Below are positions 8,282 through 16,815 of a stretch of DNA of 53,752 nt, in pieces. The notes beneath the pieces were generated by a model. It searched no databases. It was not told the DNA's origin and worked only from the letters and a program-made list of their open reading frames with translations. The position numbers were made by a program, and so were the translations under genes. Source of the DNA: RGIG4608 sp051867875 (lineage in GTDB: Bacteria > Bacillota > Clostridia > Oscillospirales > CAG-272); NCBI GenBank assembly GCA_051867875.1, contig JBJDZG010000020.1, positions 1 through 53,752 of the forward strand. The letters run 5' to 3'. Position 1 is the first letter of the stretch. Each line of letters opens with the position of its first letter.

Positions 8282-8310
8282 TTGTTTTATGGGGCATTTT
8301 GTGATACAAT
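8282..8310 (+). promoter_or_regulatory. pckG promoter
   Basis: TTGTTT (8282-8287), a 17-nt spacer and TACAAT (8305-8310), with leader to the ATG at 8372. Confidence 0.65.
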
Positions 8311-8371
8311 GTCAATGATATTGTTAATCTCATATAATAAAATGTCAATATACGCTTTTTAGGAGGGTGCT

Positions 8372-10171
8372 ATGCTTAAAAATACACCTACAAATAACAA
8401 ATATGTTCTCTCTTGGGTAGAAGAAATGGCGGGCATGACCTGCCCTGACGAAATCGTTTGGATAGACGGCACGGAGGCTCAGGCGGAGAAACTCCGCGAA
8501 GAAGCCTGCTCCACGGGCGAGCTGATAAAACTAAATCAGGATAAGCTCTCCGGTTGCTATCTGCACAGAACTGCAATAAACGACGTCGCAAGAGTCGAGG
8601 GCAGAACATTTATCTGCACAAAGAGCAAAGAGGACGCGGGAAATATAAACAACTGGATGGACCCCGCAGAGTGCAAAGAAAGGCTCTCAAAGCTCTATCG
8701 CGGCTCAATGAAGGGACGCACTATGTACGTTATTCCCTATTCAATGGGCATCGTCGGCTCTCCCTTTGCAAAATACGGAATTGAGCTGACGGACTCAATC
8801 TACGTCGTGCTCAATATGATAATTATGACGCGCGTCGGGAACGACGTGCTCGAAGCGCTCGGCGAAAGTCCCGACTACATTAAGGGTCTCCACGCAAGAG
8901 CGGAGCTCGATGAGGAAAACAGATATATCGTGCATTTCCCCGAGGAAAATACTATATGGTCTGTAAACTCCGGCTACGGCGGAAACGTTCTTCTCGGTAA
9001 AAAGTGCTTTGCGCTCCGAATTGCTTCCTACCTCGGCAGAAAAGAGCACTGGATGGCGGAGCACATGCTCATTCTCGGAGTGGAATACCCCGACGGAGAG
9101 ACGAAATACGTCTGCGCGGCGTTCCCTTCTGCGTGCGGTAAAACCAATCTCGCCATGCTCATACCGCCGAAGTATTACGCAGACAAGGGGTATAAGGTTC
9201 ACTGCGTGGGCGACGATATAGCTTGGCTTCGCGTCGGCAATGACGGCAGACTTTGGGCAGTAAATCCCGAAAACGGATTTTTCGGCGTAGCTCCCGGTAC
9301 TAATGAAAAATCAAATTCCAACGCACTTCATACGACTATGAAGGACACGATTTTCACAAACGTAGTTCACAATCTCGACACAAACACCGTTTGGTGGGAA
9401 GGTCTTGACAAAAATCCGCCCGAAAACGCTGTTGACTGGAAGGGCAACGTCTGGGACTTCCGCAAATATGACAAAAACGACAAATCCACCTGCGGAGCGC
9501 ACCCCAATTCGCGTTTTACAGCGAAAGCAACGAATTGCCCCTGCCTCTCACGCGAATTTAACAATCCCGCGGGCGTGCCCATATCCGCCATAATTTTCGG
9601 CGGCAGACGCGCAAAAACCGCGCCTTTGGTATATCAGTCAACGTCATGGCAAAACGGAACGTTCATAGGCTCTATTATGGCGTCGGAAACGACTGCCGCG
9701 GCATCGGGCAAAGTCGGAGTTGTCCGCCGCGACCCCATGGCAATGCGTCCATTCGTAGGCTACGATATGGGTGACTACTTCGCTCATTGGCTCGATATGG
9801 GTAAGAGGATTCCCAATCCCCCGAAGATTTTCCACGTCAACTGGTTCAGAACCGATGACGGGGGCAACTTCATCTGGCCCGGCTTTGGCGACAATATGAG
9901 AGTTCTTATGTGGATTCTCGACCGCTGCGACGGCAAGGTAGGAGCAAGAGAGAGTGCCATCGGCTATCTTCCCTACTCCGAGGACATCTGCATAGACTCG
10001 CTTGACGGCATCACGACAGAAACTATTGACGGGCTTTTAGAGGTTGACGTTCCCTCGTGGCTCTCCGACGTTGAAAATATCAAGGCGTTTTACGCGCGGG
10101 TAGGCGAGCGTGTGCCGAAGGAGCTAAAAGAAGAACTCTCCGCACTTGAAGAAAGACTCAAAAACAGTTAA
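8372..10171 (+). CDS. pckG: Phosphoenolpyruvate carboxykinase (GTP)
   Basis: This 599-aa enzyme is full length for the GTP-dependent PEPCK family, which interconverts oxaloacetate and PEP with GTP/GDP in the cytosol. The kinase-1a P-loop with the reactive cysteine, FPSACGKTN, starts near residue 251 (Cys255, Lys257). NPENGFFGVAPGTN, binding the nucleotide and metal, follows. Many Clostridia use the unrelated ATP-type enzyme, so the GTP type is informative. AGGAGG lies just before the ATG. The MscS gene follows after 27 nt and probably shares the transcript. In a fermenter the enzyme may run in the CO2-fixing direction toward oxaloacetate (inference). Confidence 0.95.
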   Translation: MLKNTPTNNKYVLSWVEEMAGMTCPDEIVWIDGTEAQAEKLREEACSTGELIKLNQDKLSGCYLHRTAINDVARVEGRTFICTKSKEDAGNINNWMDPAECKERLSKLYRGSMKGRTMYVIPYSMGIVGSPFAKYGIELTDSIYVVLNMIIMTRVGNDVLEALGESPDYIKGLHARAELDEENRYIVHFPEENTIWSVNSGYGGNVLLGKKCFALRIASYLGRKEHWMAEHMLILGVEYPDGETKYVCAAFPSACGKTNLAMLIPPKYYADKGYKVHCVGDDIAWLRVGNDGRLWAVNPENGFFGVAPGTNEKSNSNALHTTMKDTIFTNVVHNLDTNTVWWEGLDKNPPENAVDWKGNVWDFRKYDKNDKSTCGAHPNSRFTAKATNCPCLSREFNNPAGVPISAIIFGGRRAKTAPLVYQSTSWQNGTFIGSIMASETTAAASGKVGVVRRDPMAMRPFVGYDMGDYFAHWLDMGKRIPNPPKIFHVNWFRTDDGGNFIWPGFGDNMRVLMWILDRCDGKVGARESAIGYLPYSEDICIDSLDGITTETIDGLLEVDVPSWLSDVENIKAFYARVGERVPKELKEELSALEERLKNS

Positions 10172-10198
10172 TAATATAAAAAACAAAGGAGATTAAAA

Positions 10199-10999
10199 AT
10201 GAACGAATTGATAGAATGGTTAAAATCATTCGGTACTACCGCCTTGACCAAGGCTTTCTACTTCTCACTAATCCTCATCACGGGTCTTATAATCATAAAA
10301 ATCGTTATGACGCTAATCAATCGAGCTCTCGCTAAATCAAAGCTCGAAAAAGTGGCTCATACGCTTATCAAGTCCGTTACAAGGGCCGTTATGTTAATTC
10401 TTCTCGGACTCATTCTCGCTTCCTCTCTCGGAATCGACGTAACGGGCGTAGTTGCCTTGGCTTCTGTTGCCTCCTTGGCAATTTCTCTGTCACTCCAAAA
10501 TTCCATTATGAATCTCATAGGCGGATTTACAATCGTCTACACAAAGCCCTTTCACTCCGGCGATTACGTTGAAATAGCAGGTCGGTCGGGCACGGTGAGC
10601 GAGGTCGGAATGGCTTACACCAAGCTCATTACTCCCGATAACAAGCTCATTCAGATTCCAAACTCCTCCGTAATTGCCACGGAGATAATAAACTACTCCT
10701 GCACGGGCACGCGCCGTGTTGACGTTGCAGTCAGTGCGTCCTACAACGCCCCCGTTGACAAGGTACTCGCCGCACTTAAAGAAGCGGCAAGCGTTGAGGG
10801 AATTATTGAGGAAAAAGGTATCTATACCGGCGTTACGTCTTACGGCGACCACGCCATTTCCTACGTCGTCCGCGTCTGGACAACTACCGACAAGTATTGG
10901 GACGTTTACAACAAGACAAATTACAACGTCAAGGTAATCTTCGACCGCGACGGCATTGAGATGACGTATCCCCACCTCAATGTTCATCTTGACAAATAG
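10199..10999 (+). CDS. MscS-family mechanosensitive ion channel
   Basis: This 266-aa protein has three N-terminal membrane segments and the conserved pore-lining helix rich in Ala, Gly and Ser, followed by LQNSIMNLIGGF and the beta domain with the motif DYVEIAGRSGTVSEV. A cytoplasmic alpha/beta domain closes the protein. The size is that of small-type MscS, a homoheptameric channel releasing osmolytes on hypo-osmotic shock. AAAGGAG precedes the ATG at a good distance. It sits 27 nt after pckG and is closed by a terminator at 11010, so the two form a short operon without an obvious functional link. Confidence 0.92.
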   Translation: MNELIEWLKSFGTTALTKAFYFSLILITGLIIIKIVMTLINRALAKSKLEKVAHTLIKSVTRAVMLILLGLILASSLGIDVTGVVALASVASLAISLSLQNSIMNLIGGFTIVYTKPFHSGDYVEIAGRSGTVSEVGMAYTKLITPDNKLIQIPNSSVIATEIINYSCTGTRRVDVAVSASYNAPVDKVLAALKEAASVEGIIEEKGIYTGVTSYGDHAISYVVRVWTTTDKYWDVYNKTNYNVKVIFDRDGIEMTYPHLNVHLDK

Positions 11000-11009
11000 G
11001 ATTTCATCA

Positions 11010-11043
11010 CTGAAAAACTCCCGACAAATCGGGAGTTTTTCAG
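11010..11043 (+). terminator. Terminator after mscS
   Basis: A 15-bp stem (CTGAAAAACTCCCGA on the left arm, TCGGGAGTTTTTCAG on the right) has a CAAA loop. Confidence 0.88.
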
Positions 11044-11063
11044 TTGTTTTGTGAAAATAATTG

Positions 11064-11092
11064 TTGATTTTGTTTGCTCAATGTGTTATAAT
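11064..11092 (+). promoter_or_regulatory. Promoter of YczE-like membrane protein gene
   Basis: TTGATT (11064-11069), a 17-nt spacer and TATAAT (11087-11092). Confidence 0.7.
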
Positions 11093-11124
11093 GGAAAAAA
11101 TACATAAAGAACGGAAAAAACTCA

Positions 11125-11823
11125 ATGAAAAACAAAATAGGAAAAGTCGGCGAAATATCTTGGATTGTCGGCAATATTCTGTGCGCTCTCGGCAACTGCC
11201 TGACGGCAAAAAGCCTGTTCGGTCTTGCCCCGATAGTCGCACCCGCATTTATTATACAAAAAGAGCTCACCTTCCTGACAGTCGGCGTATGCGAATACAT
11301 TATTCAGGGACTTTTGCTCCTTCTCTGCTGTCTTATAATCGGCAAATTCAAGGGCAAATTCTTCTTCACGATATGCAACATAATCTTCTACGGCGCGTGC
11401 TTTGATGTCTGGAATCTTTATATCCTCTCCTGGCTGGACGTCAGCGGCAGTATCGCAGGCAGGATTACCGTAGCCGCTATCGGTACGTTAATCACGGGCT
11501 TTGCAATAGCGCTTATGGTTCGCACGTACATTCCGCCGTCGGTTTACGAGATATTCGTCAAGGAAATTGCCGAGAGCAAAAAATTTGATTTCAGCAAAAT
11601 AAAGCTTATTTTCGACACCTCGATGCTCGCACTCTCAATAGTGCTTATGTTCATAATCCTCGGCAGATTCGATTTCTCCCTCATCGGTCCGCTAACGATT
11701 ATTTCGGCATTTCTCAACTCCGTGCTGATAAGATTTTTCGGCAAGATAATCGACAAATTCTTTGAATTTACCCCCGCCGTGCCGAGGCTCTACAAATTGT
11801 TAAATCCTAACGGGGAAAATTGA
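11125..11823 (+). CDS. Polytopic membrane protein, YczE/DUF6198-like
   Basis: This 232-aa integral membrane protein has about six hydrophobic segments. An early GNILCALGNCLTAKSLFGL segment is followed by a conserved-looking pattern in which the second helix carries Gly and Pro. The layout resembles the YczE/YyaS (DUF6198) family, whose function is not established. No catalytic motif is visible. The ribosome site is weak (AACGG-type), and the start is taken as the ATG nearest a consensus promoter 33 nt upstream. It is flanked by terminators on both sides, so it is monocistronic. Family assignment is moderate; the membrane topology is certain from composition. Confidence 0.75.
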   Translation: MKNKIGKVGEISWIVGNILCALGNCLTAKSLFGLAPIVAPAFIIQKELTFLTVGVCEYIIQGLLLLLCCLIIGKFKGKFFFTICNIIFYGACFDVWNLYILSWLDVSGSIAGRITVAAIGTLITGFAIALMVRTYIPPSVYEIFVKEIAESKKFDFSKIKLIFDTSMLALSIVLMFIILGRFDFSLIGPLTIISAFLNSVLIRFFGKIIDKFFEFTPAVPRLYKLLNPNGEN

Positions 11824-11849
11824 AATATTGGAATTTTTACTAATAAAAG

Positions 11850-11886
11850 TACGCATAATAGTTTTAGCTATTATGCGTATTTTTTA
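11850..11886 (+). terminator. Terminator directly upstream of eno
   Basis: The 12-bp stem TACGCATAATAG (11850-11861) / CTATTATGCGTA (11868-11879) is followed by six T. It ends only about 16 nt before the enolase ATG, leaving no room for a promoter in between. Confidence 0.85.
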
Positions 11887-11901
11887 TTTTGAGGTGATGT
11901 T

Positions 11902-13200
11902 ATGTCAAGTAAAGTGCAAATTATAAGATGCTGTGCAAGGGAGATTCTTGACAGCAGAGGAAATCCCACCGTTGAGGCGACGGTAATGCTTGAGGACGGC
12001 ACGGTGGGAGTTGCGAGCGTGCCGTCGGGTGCGTCCACCGGCAAATACGAGGCGGTTGAGCTGCGCGATGCGGACAAGGAACGCTATCACGGAAAGGGAG
12101 TGCGCGAGGCTGTTTCAAACGTCTGCCACACGATTGCGCCTGCTATTTACGGAATGTGCGCCTCTGACCAAGTGGAGATAGACAAAACTCTCTGTGAGCT
12201 TGACGGCACGGAAAACAAATCAAAGCTCGGCGCGAATGCGACTCTTGCCGTTTCCCTCGCCTGCGCCCGCGCTTGTGCAAATTATTATCACGTCCCGATT
12301 TATAAATATCTCTCGGGACTCTCCGCCTACCGTATGCCCGCGCCAATGTTCAATATTCTCAACGGCGGAGCACATTCAAACAACAATATTGAAATTCAGG
12401 AATTTATGATAATTCCCGTCGGCGCCGAGAGCTTTTCGCACGCGCTTCAAGTAGGGAGCGAGATTTATCACAATCTCGGCAATATAATCAAGGAGAGAGG
12501 AATGTCCGTCGCCGTCGGCGACGAGGGCGGCTACGCGCCCGATTTGCACGACGACGAGGAAGCGCTCGACTTAATACTTGAAGCAATAGAACGCAGCACC
12601 TACTCTGCCGATGACGTCAAAATTGCTCTCGACGTCGCGTCAAGTGCGTGGTACCGTGAGGACGAGAATATTTACCGCACCTTAAAGCGAGATAGTGAGT
12701 ACAGCGCCGAGGAGCTTATCTCTTACTACGAAAATCTGATTTCAAAATACCCGATAATCTCCATTGAGGACGGACTCGGAGAGGAAGACTACGAGGGCTG
12801 GGCGGAGCTTACCGCAAGGCTCGGTAACAGATGTATGCTCGTCGGTGACGACCTTTTCGTTACAAATCCCAAACGTTTCCGCGACGGAATTGAGAGAGGC
12901 ATAGCCAACTCCATTCTGATAAAGCCCAATCAGATAGGCACGCTCACGGAAACCTTTAAGGCAATAAGAATGGCGCAGGAAAACGGCTACGCATATATCC
13001 TCTCCCACCGCTCCGGCGAAACCGAGGACACCACGCTTGCCGATATTGCGGTCGCTACGAATGCGCCCTTTATCAAGGCGGGTGCTCCCTGCCGAAGCGA
13101 GAGAATTGCCAAGTACAACCGCCTGCTTCGCATCGAAGCGTCCCTCTGCGGTAATGCAGAATACGGAGTAAATATCTCACGGTTTGCAAAAAAACATTGA
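11902..13200 (+). CDS. eno: Enolase (phosphopyruvate hydratase)
   Basis: This 432-aa cytosolic glycolytic enzyme converts 2-phosphoglycerate to PEP with Mg2+. Family signatures are intact: SGASTGKYEA near the N-terminus, GDEGGYAP, GDDLFVTN, the general-base lysine in SILIKPNQIG (Lys341), the SHRSGETED loop, and a C-terminal segment with PFIKAGAPCRSER. GAGGTGATG provides the ribosome site. Pgk and tpiA are elsewhere in the window on the other strand, so glycolytic genes are split. How eno is transcribed is unclear, because a strong terminator lies immediately upstream. Confidence 0.96.
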   Translation: MSSKVQIIRCCAREILDSRGNPTVEATVMLEDGTVGVASVPSGASTGKYEAVELRDADKERYHGKGVREAVSNVCHTIAPAIYGMCASDQVEIDKTLCELDGTENKSKLGANATLAVSLACARACANYYHVPIYKYLSGLSAYRMPAPMFNILNGGAHSNNNIEIQEFMIIPVGAESFSHALQVGSEIYHNLGNIIKERGMSVAVGDEGGYAPDLHDDEEALDLILEAIERSTYSADDVKIALDVASSAWYREDENIYRTLKRDSEYSAEELISYYENLISKYPIISIEDGLGEEDYEGWAELTARLGNRCMLVGDDLFVTNPKRFRDGIERGIANSILIKPNQIGTLTETFKAIRMAQENGYAYILSHRSGETEDTTLADIAVATNAPFIKAGAPCRSERIAKYNRLLRIEASLCGNAEYGVNISRFAKKH

Positions 13201-13257
13201 TTTTTTTGAATTTTTGCCGATAAGTAAAGAAAAATTAAAATATTTTTTCAAAATCTC

Positions 13258-13286
13258 TTGCAATTTGTTTTTTTATATGTTATAAT
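13258..13286 (+). promoter_or_regulatory. rpmB promoter
   Basis: TTGCAA (13258-13263), a 17-nt spacer and TATAAT (13281-13286). Confidence 0.8.
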
Positions 13287-13312
13287 ATCAACTGTTCGTA
13301 AACTAATTATGT

Positions 13313-13337
13313 AAACGTGTGCGTATTGCACGTTTTT
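13313..13337 (+). promoter_or_regulatory. Leader hairpin with T tract before rpmB
   Basis: AAACGTG (13313-13319) pairs with CACGTTT (13329-13335), followed by TT and then AGGAGG. It may be a weak attenuator of L28 synthesis or only a leader hairpin. Confidence 0.4.
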
Positions 13338-13353
13338 ATCAGGAGGTGTCATT

Positions 13354-13539
13354 ATGGCAAAATGCAGTGTTTGTGGAAAAGGCGTTGTTTTCGGTCAGAA
13401 CGTTTCTCACTCCAACCGCAAAACAAACAGAACCTGGAAGCCCAACATCAGAAAGGTAAAGGCAATCGTTAACGGCACTCCCGTTACTGTTGCAGTTTGC
13501 TCTCGTTGCCTTCGTTCAGGCAAAGTTAACCGTGCTTAA
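13354..13539 (+). CDS. rpmB: 50S ribosomal protein L28
   Basis: This 61-aa protein matches L28 in length and sequence. It has a zinc-ribbon type with two Cys pairs (CSVCGKG at the N-terminus and CSRCLRSG near the C-terminus), the SHSNRKTNRTW basic loop and a C-terminal GKVNRA. It belongs to the large ribosomal subunit. AGGAGG lies before the ATG. It has its own promoter at 13258 and a terminator at 13556, so it is a single-gene unit. The four-cysteine form suggests that no zinc-independent variant is needed here. Confidence 0.97.
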   Translation: MAKCSVCGKGVVFGQNVSHSNRKTNRTWKPNIRKVKAIVNGTPVTVAVCSRCLRSGKVNRA

Positions 13540-13555
13540 TTAACGTAAAAAGTTT

Positions 13556-13580
13556 GGCAGACAACGTGTCTGCCGTCTTT
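13556..13580 (+). terminator. Terminator after rpmB
   Basis: GGCAGAC (13556-13562) / GTCTGCC (13568-13574) followed by a T-rich tract. Confidence 0.82.
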
Positions 13581-13602
13581 TTATTTTCGGAGGTTTTATT
13601 TT

Positions 13603-14304
13603 ATGAGTACAAAGGCATATCTTTCGGATAAATCCGATAAATCGATAATTGAGTCGCTTATGTCGCTCGGCTTCAATACGGTTTTGCTCCCGCCGTTCTC
13701 ATCGCTTTCCGCTCCCGTGGACTCGCACGCGGATATGCTTCTTTTTGAATCCGACGGCGTGTTGTTTGCACATGAGAATTACAAAGCTATGCTTGACGCA
13801 AGAGATTTTGAAGGTTTTGAGCGGTTTTTGACCGTGAGCGAGCCGATAGCCGAAAAATATCCGCAGGATATTCTGCTCAATATTCTGCTCGTAGGCGATA
13901 CCGTTTTCGCAAACACGAAGTACGCTTCGCGCACGGTGCTTGAATATCTTAAAATGTCGGGCAAGAAAATTTTTCACGTATCGCAGGGGTACGCGCACTG
14001 CTCCGTTTGCAAGGTCGCAGAAGACGCCATAATCACCGCCGACAGAGGCATTTTCACCGTTGCCGAGGGCGCGGGAATTGACGCTCTGCTTATAGAAAAG
14101 GGTAATATTGCTCTGCCCCCCTACGAGTACGGTTTTATCGGCGGTGCAAGCGGAGTTTTCGGCGATAGCGTCTATTTTACGGGCTCGCTTTCATATCACC
14201 CCGACGGCGAGCGTATTCGCGCTTTCTGCCAGAAGCACGGCAAAAACACCACAGAGCTCACCGACGCCCCGCTTTCAGATATTGGAGGAATACTATTCAA
14301 ATAA
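13603..14304 (+). CDS. DUF6873-like protein with probable GME fold
   Basis: This 233-aa soluble protein has no signal or membrane segment. The pattern fits the DUF6873 family, whose fold is predicted to be related to guanidino-group-modifying enzymes (arginine deiminase/DDAH type). Conserved-looking points are HADMLLFESD near residue 45 and GYAHCSVCKV near residue 130, where deiminases keep a catalytic His. Whether a nucleophilic Cys is placed correctly cannot be judged here. CGGAGG lies about 9 nt before the ATG. It follows rpmB behind a terminator and ends in a bidirectional terminator. Substrate and pathway are unknown. Confidence 0.75.
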   Translation: MSTKAYLSDKSDKSIIESLMSLGFNTVLLPPFSSLSAPVDSHADMLLFESDGVLFAHENYKAMLDARDFEGFERFLTVSEPIAEKYPQDILLNILLVGDTVFANTKYASRTVLEYLKMSGKKIFHVSQGYAHCSVCKVAEDAIITADRGIFTVAEGAGIDALLIEKGNIALPPYEYGFIGGASGVFGDSVYFTGSLSYHPDGERIRAFCQKHGKNTTELTDAPLSDIGGILFK

Positions 14305-14335
14305 AAATGCTGCGATTATTTCGCAGCATTTTTTA
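14304..14335. terminator. Bidirectional terminator between DUF6873 gene and feo operon
   Basis: The 12-bp stem AAAATGCTGCGA / TCGCAGCATTTT has a 5-nt loop. T tracts on both sides serve the convergent units. Confidence 0.87.
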
Positions 14336-14336
14336 G

Positions 14337-14486
14337 TCAATTTTTCTTCTCCGAGCATTTGCCGCTACACTGTTTCGCATAAGGGCAACCTATACATTTC
14401 GCTCCCTTCTTTTTTTCTCTGTAAATGTAGAACGCAACACCCGCGGCTATCAGTACAAGGATTATTACAATTATTAAATCTTTCAT
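14337..14486 (-). CDS. FeoB-associated Cys-rich membrane protein
   Basis: This 49-aa protein has one N-terminal transmembrane helix (about residues 3-22, very rich in Ile, Leu and Val). A basic KKKGAK linker follows, then a small cysteine cluster (CIGCPY, QCSGKC). That is the layout of the small Cys-rich membrane proteins found after feoB in Clostridia. It starts 6 nt after the feoB stop codon, suggesting translational coupling, since no good Shine-Dalgarno is seen. The cysteines may bind Fe2+ or relay it to the transporter (inference). The gene is short enough to be missed by automatic length cutoffs. Confidence 0.85.
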   Translation of the reverse strand: MKDLIIVIILVLIAAGVAFYIYREKKKGAKCIGCPYAKQCSGKCSEKKN

Positions 14487-14492
14487 TTTAAG

Positions 14493-16484
14493 TTACATCT
14501 TTTTAGCGTTTTTCAGTTTTTTGTCAGTGTTCGCTATCATCGCTCCGATAATAATTCCTATCACAACGACTACTGCAAGTCCCGAGAGTGCCGCGGGAAC
14601 GTTAAGGAGCGCGGGCTTTGTTAAGAGCGTGCCGAAAGTGTAAACGGTATACGCAACCGTATAACCTACCGCGAATTGAAGTCCTATACCGCCGAAAAGC
14701 CACTTCGTGCTCTTCATCTCACTTCTCATAGCACCGATTGCGGCGAAGCAAGGGGGCGAGAAAAGGTTGAAGAAAAGGTATGCGAGCGCGGCAACCTTAC
14801 TTATCGCCATAATGCCTGCGACCTCAGCGCCTGCGCCCTCCATCATTTCGAAATCTTCAAGGTCTATAAAATTTTCAAGTCCGACGAAGCAAACGGCAAG
14901 CGTGCCTACGACGTTTTCCTTTGCGATAAAGCCCGTTATAGCCGCCGCGGCAAGCTCCCAAGAGAGCACGCCGACTATGGGAAGGAGCACGTAAGCAAAG
15001 GGTGAGGCGATAGTCGCAAGAATGGATTTGTCGGCACTCTCTGCCACCTTAAAGCTCCAGTCAAAGGTCTGCATAATCTGCACGCCCATATTGCAGAGCA
15101 AAATGATGGTTGAAGCCTTGACTATGTACGCCCAGCCCCTGCCGAGCATCGATTTGAATGCGCCGAAGAACGAGGGCATTTTATATTCGGGAAGCTCAAT
15201 GATAAAGTACGATTTCCTACCCCTGTGTCCCGTTATTTTGGTAATGAGAAACGCGCCGACGAAGATAATGACTATACCCATAAAGTACGAAAGCGTGCTC
15301 ACCCAACCCTGATTTTTGAAGAATGCACCCGCAAAAAGCGAGATTACGGGGATTTTTGCTCCGCAGGGCATAAAGGGCGCGAGCATGGCTGTCGCCCGTC
15401 TTTCGCGGTCGTTCTTTATCGTTCTGCTCGCCATAACACCGGGAACTGCACAGCCTATCGTGATAACGAAGGGGATAACGCTTCTGCCCGAAAGTCCGAC
15501 TCTCTTGAAAATCGGGTCGAGCACGACTGCAACTCTTGACATATATCCGCAATCTTCAAGGAGCGCTATGAGGAAATACATAACCATTACGAGAGGCAAA
15601 AATCCGATTACTGCGATAACTCCGCCGATAACTCCGTCAACGAGTATTGCAGAGAGGAGCGGGCTTGCGTCGGCGAAAAATGTTGCTATGTACTCTTGAA
15701 GCTGTTCCAGATATCCTACAAGTACGTCCGCTATCGGCTGTCCGACCCAGACCTGAGATATTTGAAAAACGAGAAACATTACGAGCGCAAAAATCGGGAT
15801 TCCAAGCCATTTATTCGTGAGAATGTCGTCTATTTTGTCGCTGAGACTTCTCTCGCGCGTAAGCACGGCTCTCTTCTCAACGTCCTTGACGATTTTATTT
15901 ACAAATTCAAATCTTCTTCTGTCGGCGTTTTTGACCGATTCCTTATCCGCCGTGTTAACTACGCCGACGCTGAAGGGCGCTCTCTGATATTTACCGCCGA
16001 GAGATACAGCAGCGGAAATAAGCTCCGCGAGTCCCTCGCCCGTGGTCGATACGGTGTGAACGACGGGACAGCCGAGCTTTTTTGAAAGAAGCTCAACGTT
16101 GATGACGGTTTCCTTTTTCTCGTTGATATCACTCTTATTGAGCGCGACGACGACGGGAATGCCAAGTTCAAGAAGCTGTGTCGTAAAGAAAAGGCTGCGG
16201 CTGAGGTTACTTGCATCAACTATATTTATAATAACGTCAGGTGCTTCGTTTTTGACGTAGGAGCTCGTTACGCTTTCCTCGTTTGTAAACGGAGACATTG
16301 AATACGCTCCGGGAAGGTCAACGGCGATGTGGTTTTCACCTCCCGTAAAAACACTCTTTATCGGGTGTTCCTTCTTGTCAACGGTAACACCCGCCCAGTT
16401 GCCGACGGTTTCCCTTCTGCCTGTCAAGGCGTTATACATTGTAGTTTTTCCCGAATTGGGATTTCCGCACAAAGCGATTCTCAT
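14493..16484 (-). CDS. feoB: Ferrous iron transport protein B
   Basis: This 663-aa Fe2+ transporter has an N-terminal G domain with G1 GNPNSGKTT, DLPGAYSM (G3) and ALNKSD (G4), followed by a helical linker. A polytopic membrane domain follows with the two Gate repeats and the family motif GCAVPG...ASRT. It imports Fe2+ in anaerobes. Two in-frame starts are possible. The ATG at 16496 directly abuts AGGAG, so I prefer the one at 16484 (12-nt spacing, protein starting MRIALCGNP as in most FeoB). It lies between feoA and the small Cys-rich gene, and one copy of the 16-bp palindrome precedes it. Confidence 0.95.
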   Translation of the reverse strand: MRIALCGNPNSGKTTMYNALTGRRETVGNWAGVTVDKKEHPIKSVFTGGENHIAVDLPGAYSMSPFTNEESVTSSYVKNEAPDVIINIVDASNLSRSLFFTTQLLELGIPVVVALNKSDINEKKETVINVELLSKKLGCPVVHTVSTTGEGLAELISAAVSLGGKYQRAPFSVGVVNTADKESVKNADRRRFEFVNKIVKDVEKRAVLTRERSLSDKIDDILTNKWLGIPIFALVMFLVFQISQVWVGQPIADVLVGYLEQLQEYIATFFADASPLLSAILVDGVIGGVIAVIGFLPLVMVMYFLIALLEDCGYMSRVAVVLDPIFKRVGLSGRSVIPFVITIGCAVPGVMASRTIKNDRERRATAMLAPFMPCGAKIPVISLFAGAFFKNQGWVSTLSYFMGIVIIFVGAFLITKITGHRGRKSYFIIELPEYKMPSFFGAFKSMLGRGWAYIVKASTIILLCNMGVQIMQTFDWSFKVAESADKSILATIASPFAYVLLPIVGVLSWELAAAAITGFIAKENVVGTLAVCFVGLENFIDLEDFEMMEGAGAEVAGIMAISKVAALAYLFFNLFSPPCFAAIGAMRSEMKSTKWLFGGIGLQFAVGYTVAYTVYTFGTLLTKPALLNVPAALSGLAVVVVIGIIIGAMIANTDKKLKNAKKM

Positions 16485-16531
16485 ACTGTTTTCCATCTCC
16501 TGATTTATAAAAAATAATTTCTACTCATTTG

Positions 16532-16547
16532 GTTAGCGTAGGCTAAC
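16532..16547. promoter_or_regulatory. 16-bp palindrome upstream of feoB
   Basis: GTTAGC-GTAG-GCTAAC has the same arms and N4 spacing as the palindrome upstream of feoA (16816-16831). It lies in the feoA-feoB spacer, about 36 nt before feoB. It is probably a metalloregulator site. Confidence 0.6.
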
Positions 16548-16577
16548 TCGTGTGCAAAAAATAAAAACATTTTCGCC

Positions 16578-16793
16578 TTATTCAACGCTTATCGCATCTG
16601 CAAGCTGATAATCTATGTTGTATCTCGCGTCTTTAATCGATACCACGCAGCTGCTCTTGCGTCGCGTTACGACCGTGATAGCTTCCCCGCCGTAACAACC
16701 GAGCGAAAAGAGAAAGCTCTCAAGCTCCTCGTCGTCAACGTCAATATTTTTTATCTTATATTCAATGCCCTCTTTTACCGTGTTCAGTGTCAT
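16578..16793 (-). CDS. feoA: Ferrous iron transport protein A
   Basis: This 71-aa FeoA has an SH3-like small beta barrel and is thought to assist FeoB at the inner membrane face. The sequence shows the usual LGCYGGEAITVVTR strand-turn pattern and a C-terminal YNIDYQLADAISVE strand. The start at 16793 is chosen because AAGGAG lies 7 nt upstream; a TTG codon further up (16811) overlaps the ribosome site and is rejected. It is the first gene of feoA-feoB-Cys-rich. The promoter at 16839-16867 is consensus, and a palindromic operator covers the transcription start. Confidence 0.9.
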   Translation of the reverse strand: MTLNTVKEGIEYKIKNIDVDDEELESFLFSLGCYGGEAITVVTRRKSSCVVSIKDARYNIDYQLADAISVE

Positions 16794-16815
16794 AATAAAC
16801 TCCTTTCTCAAGAGA

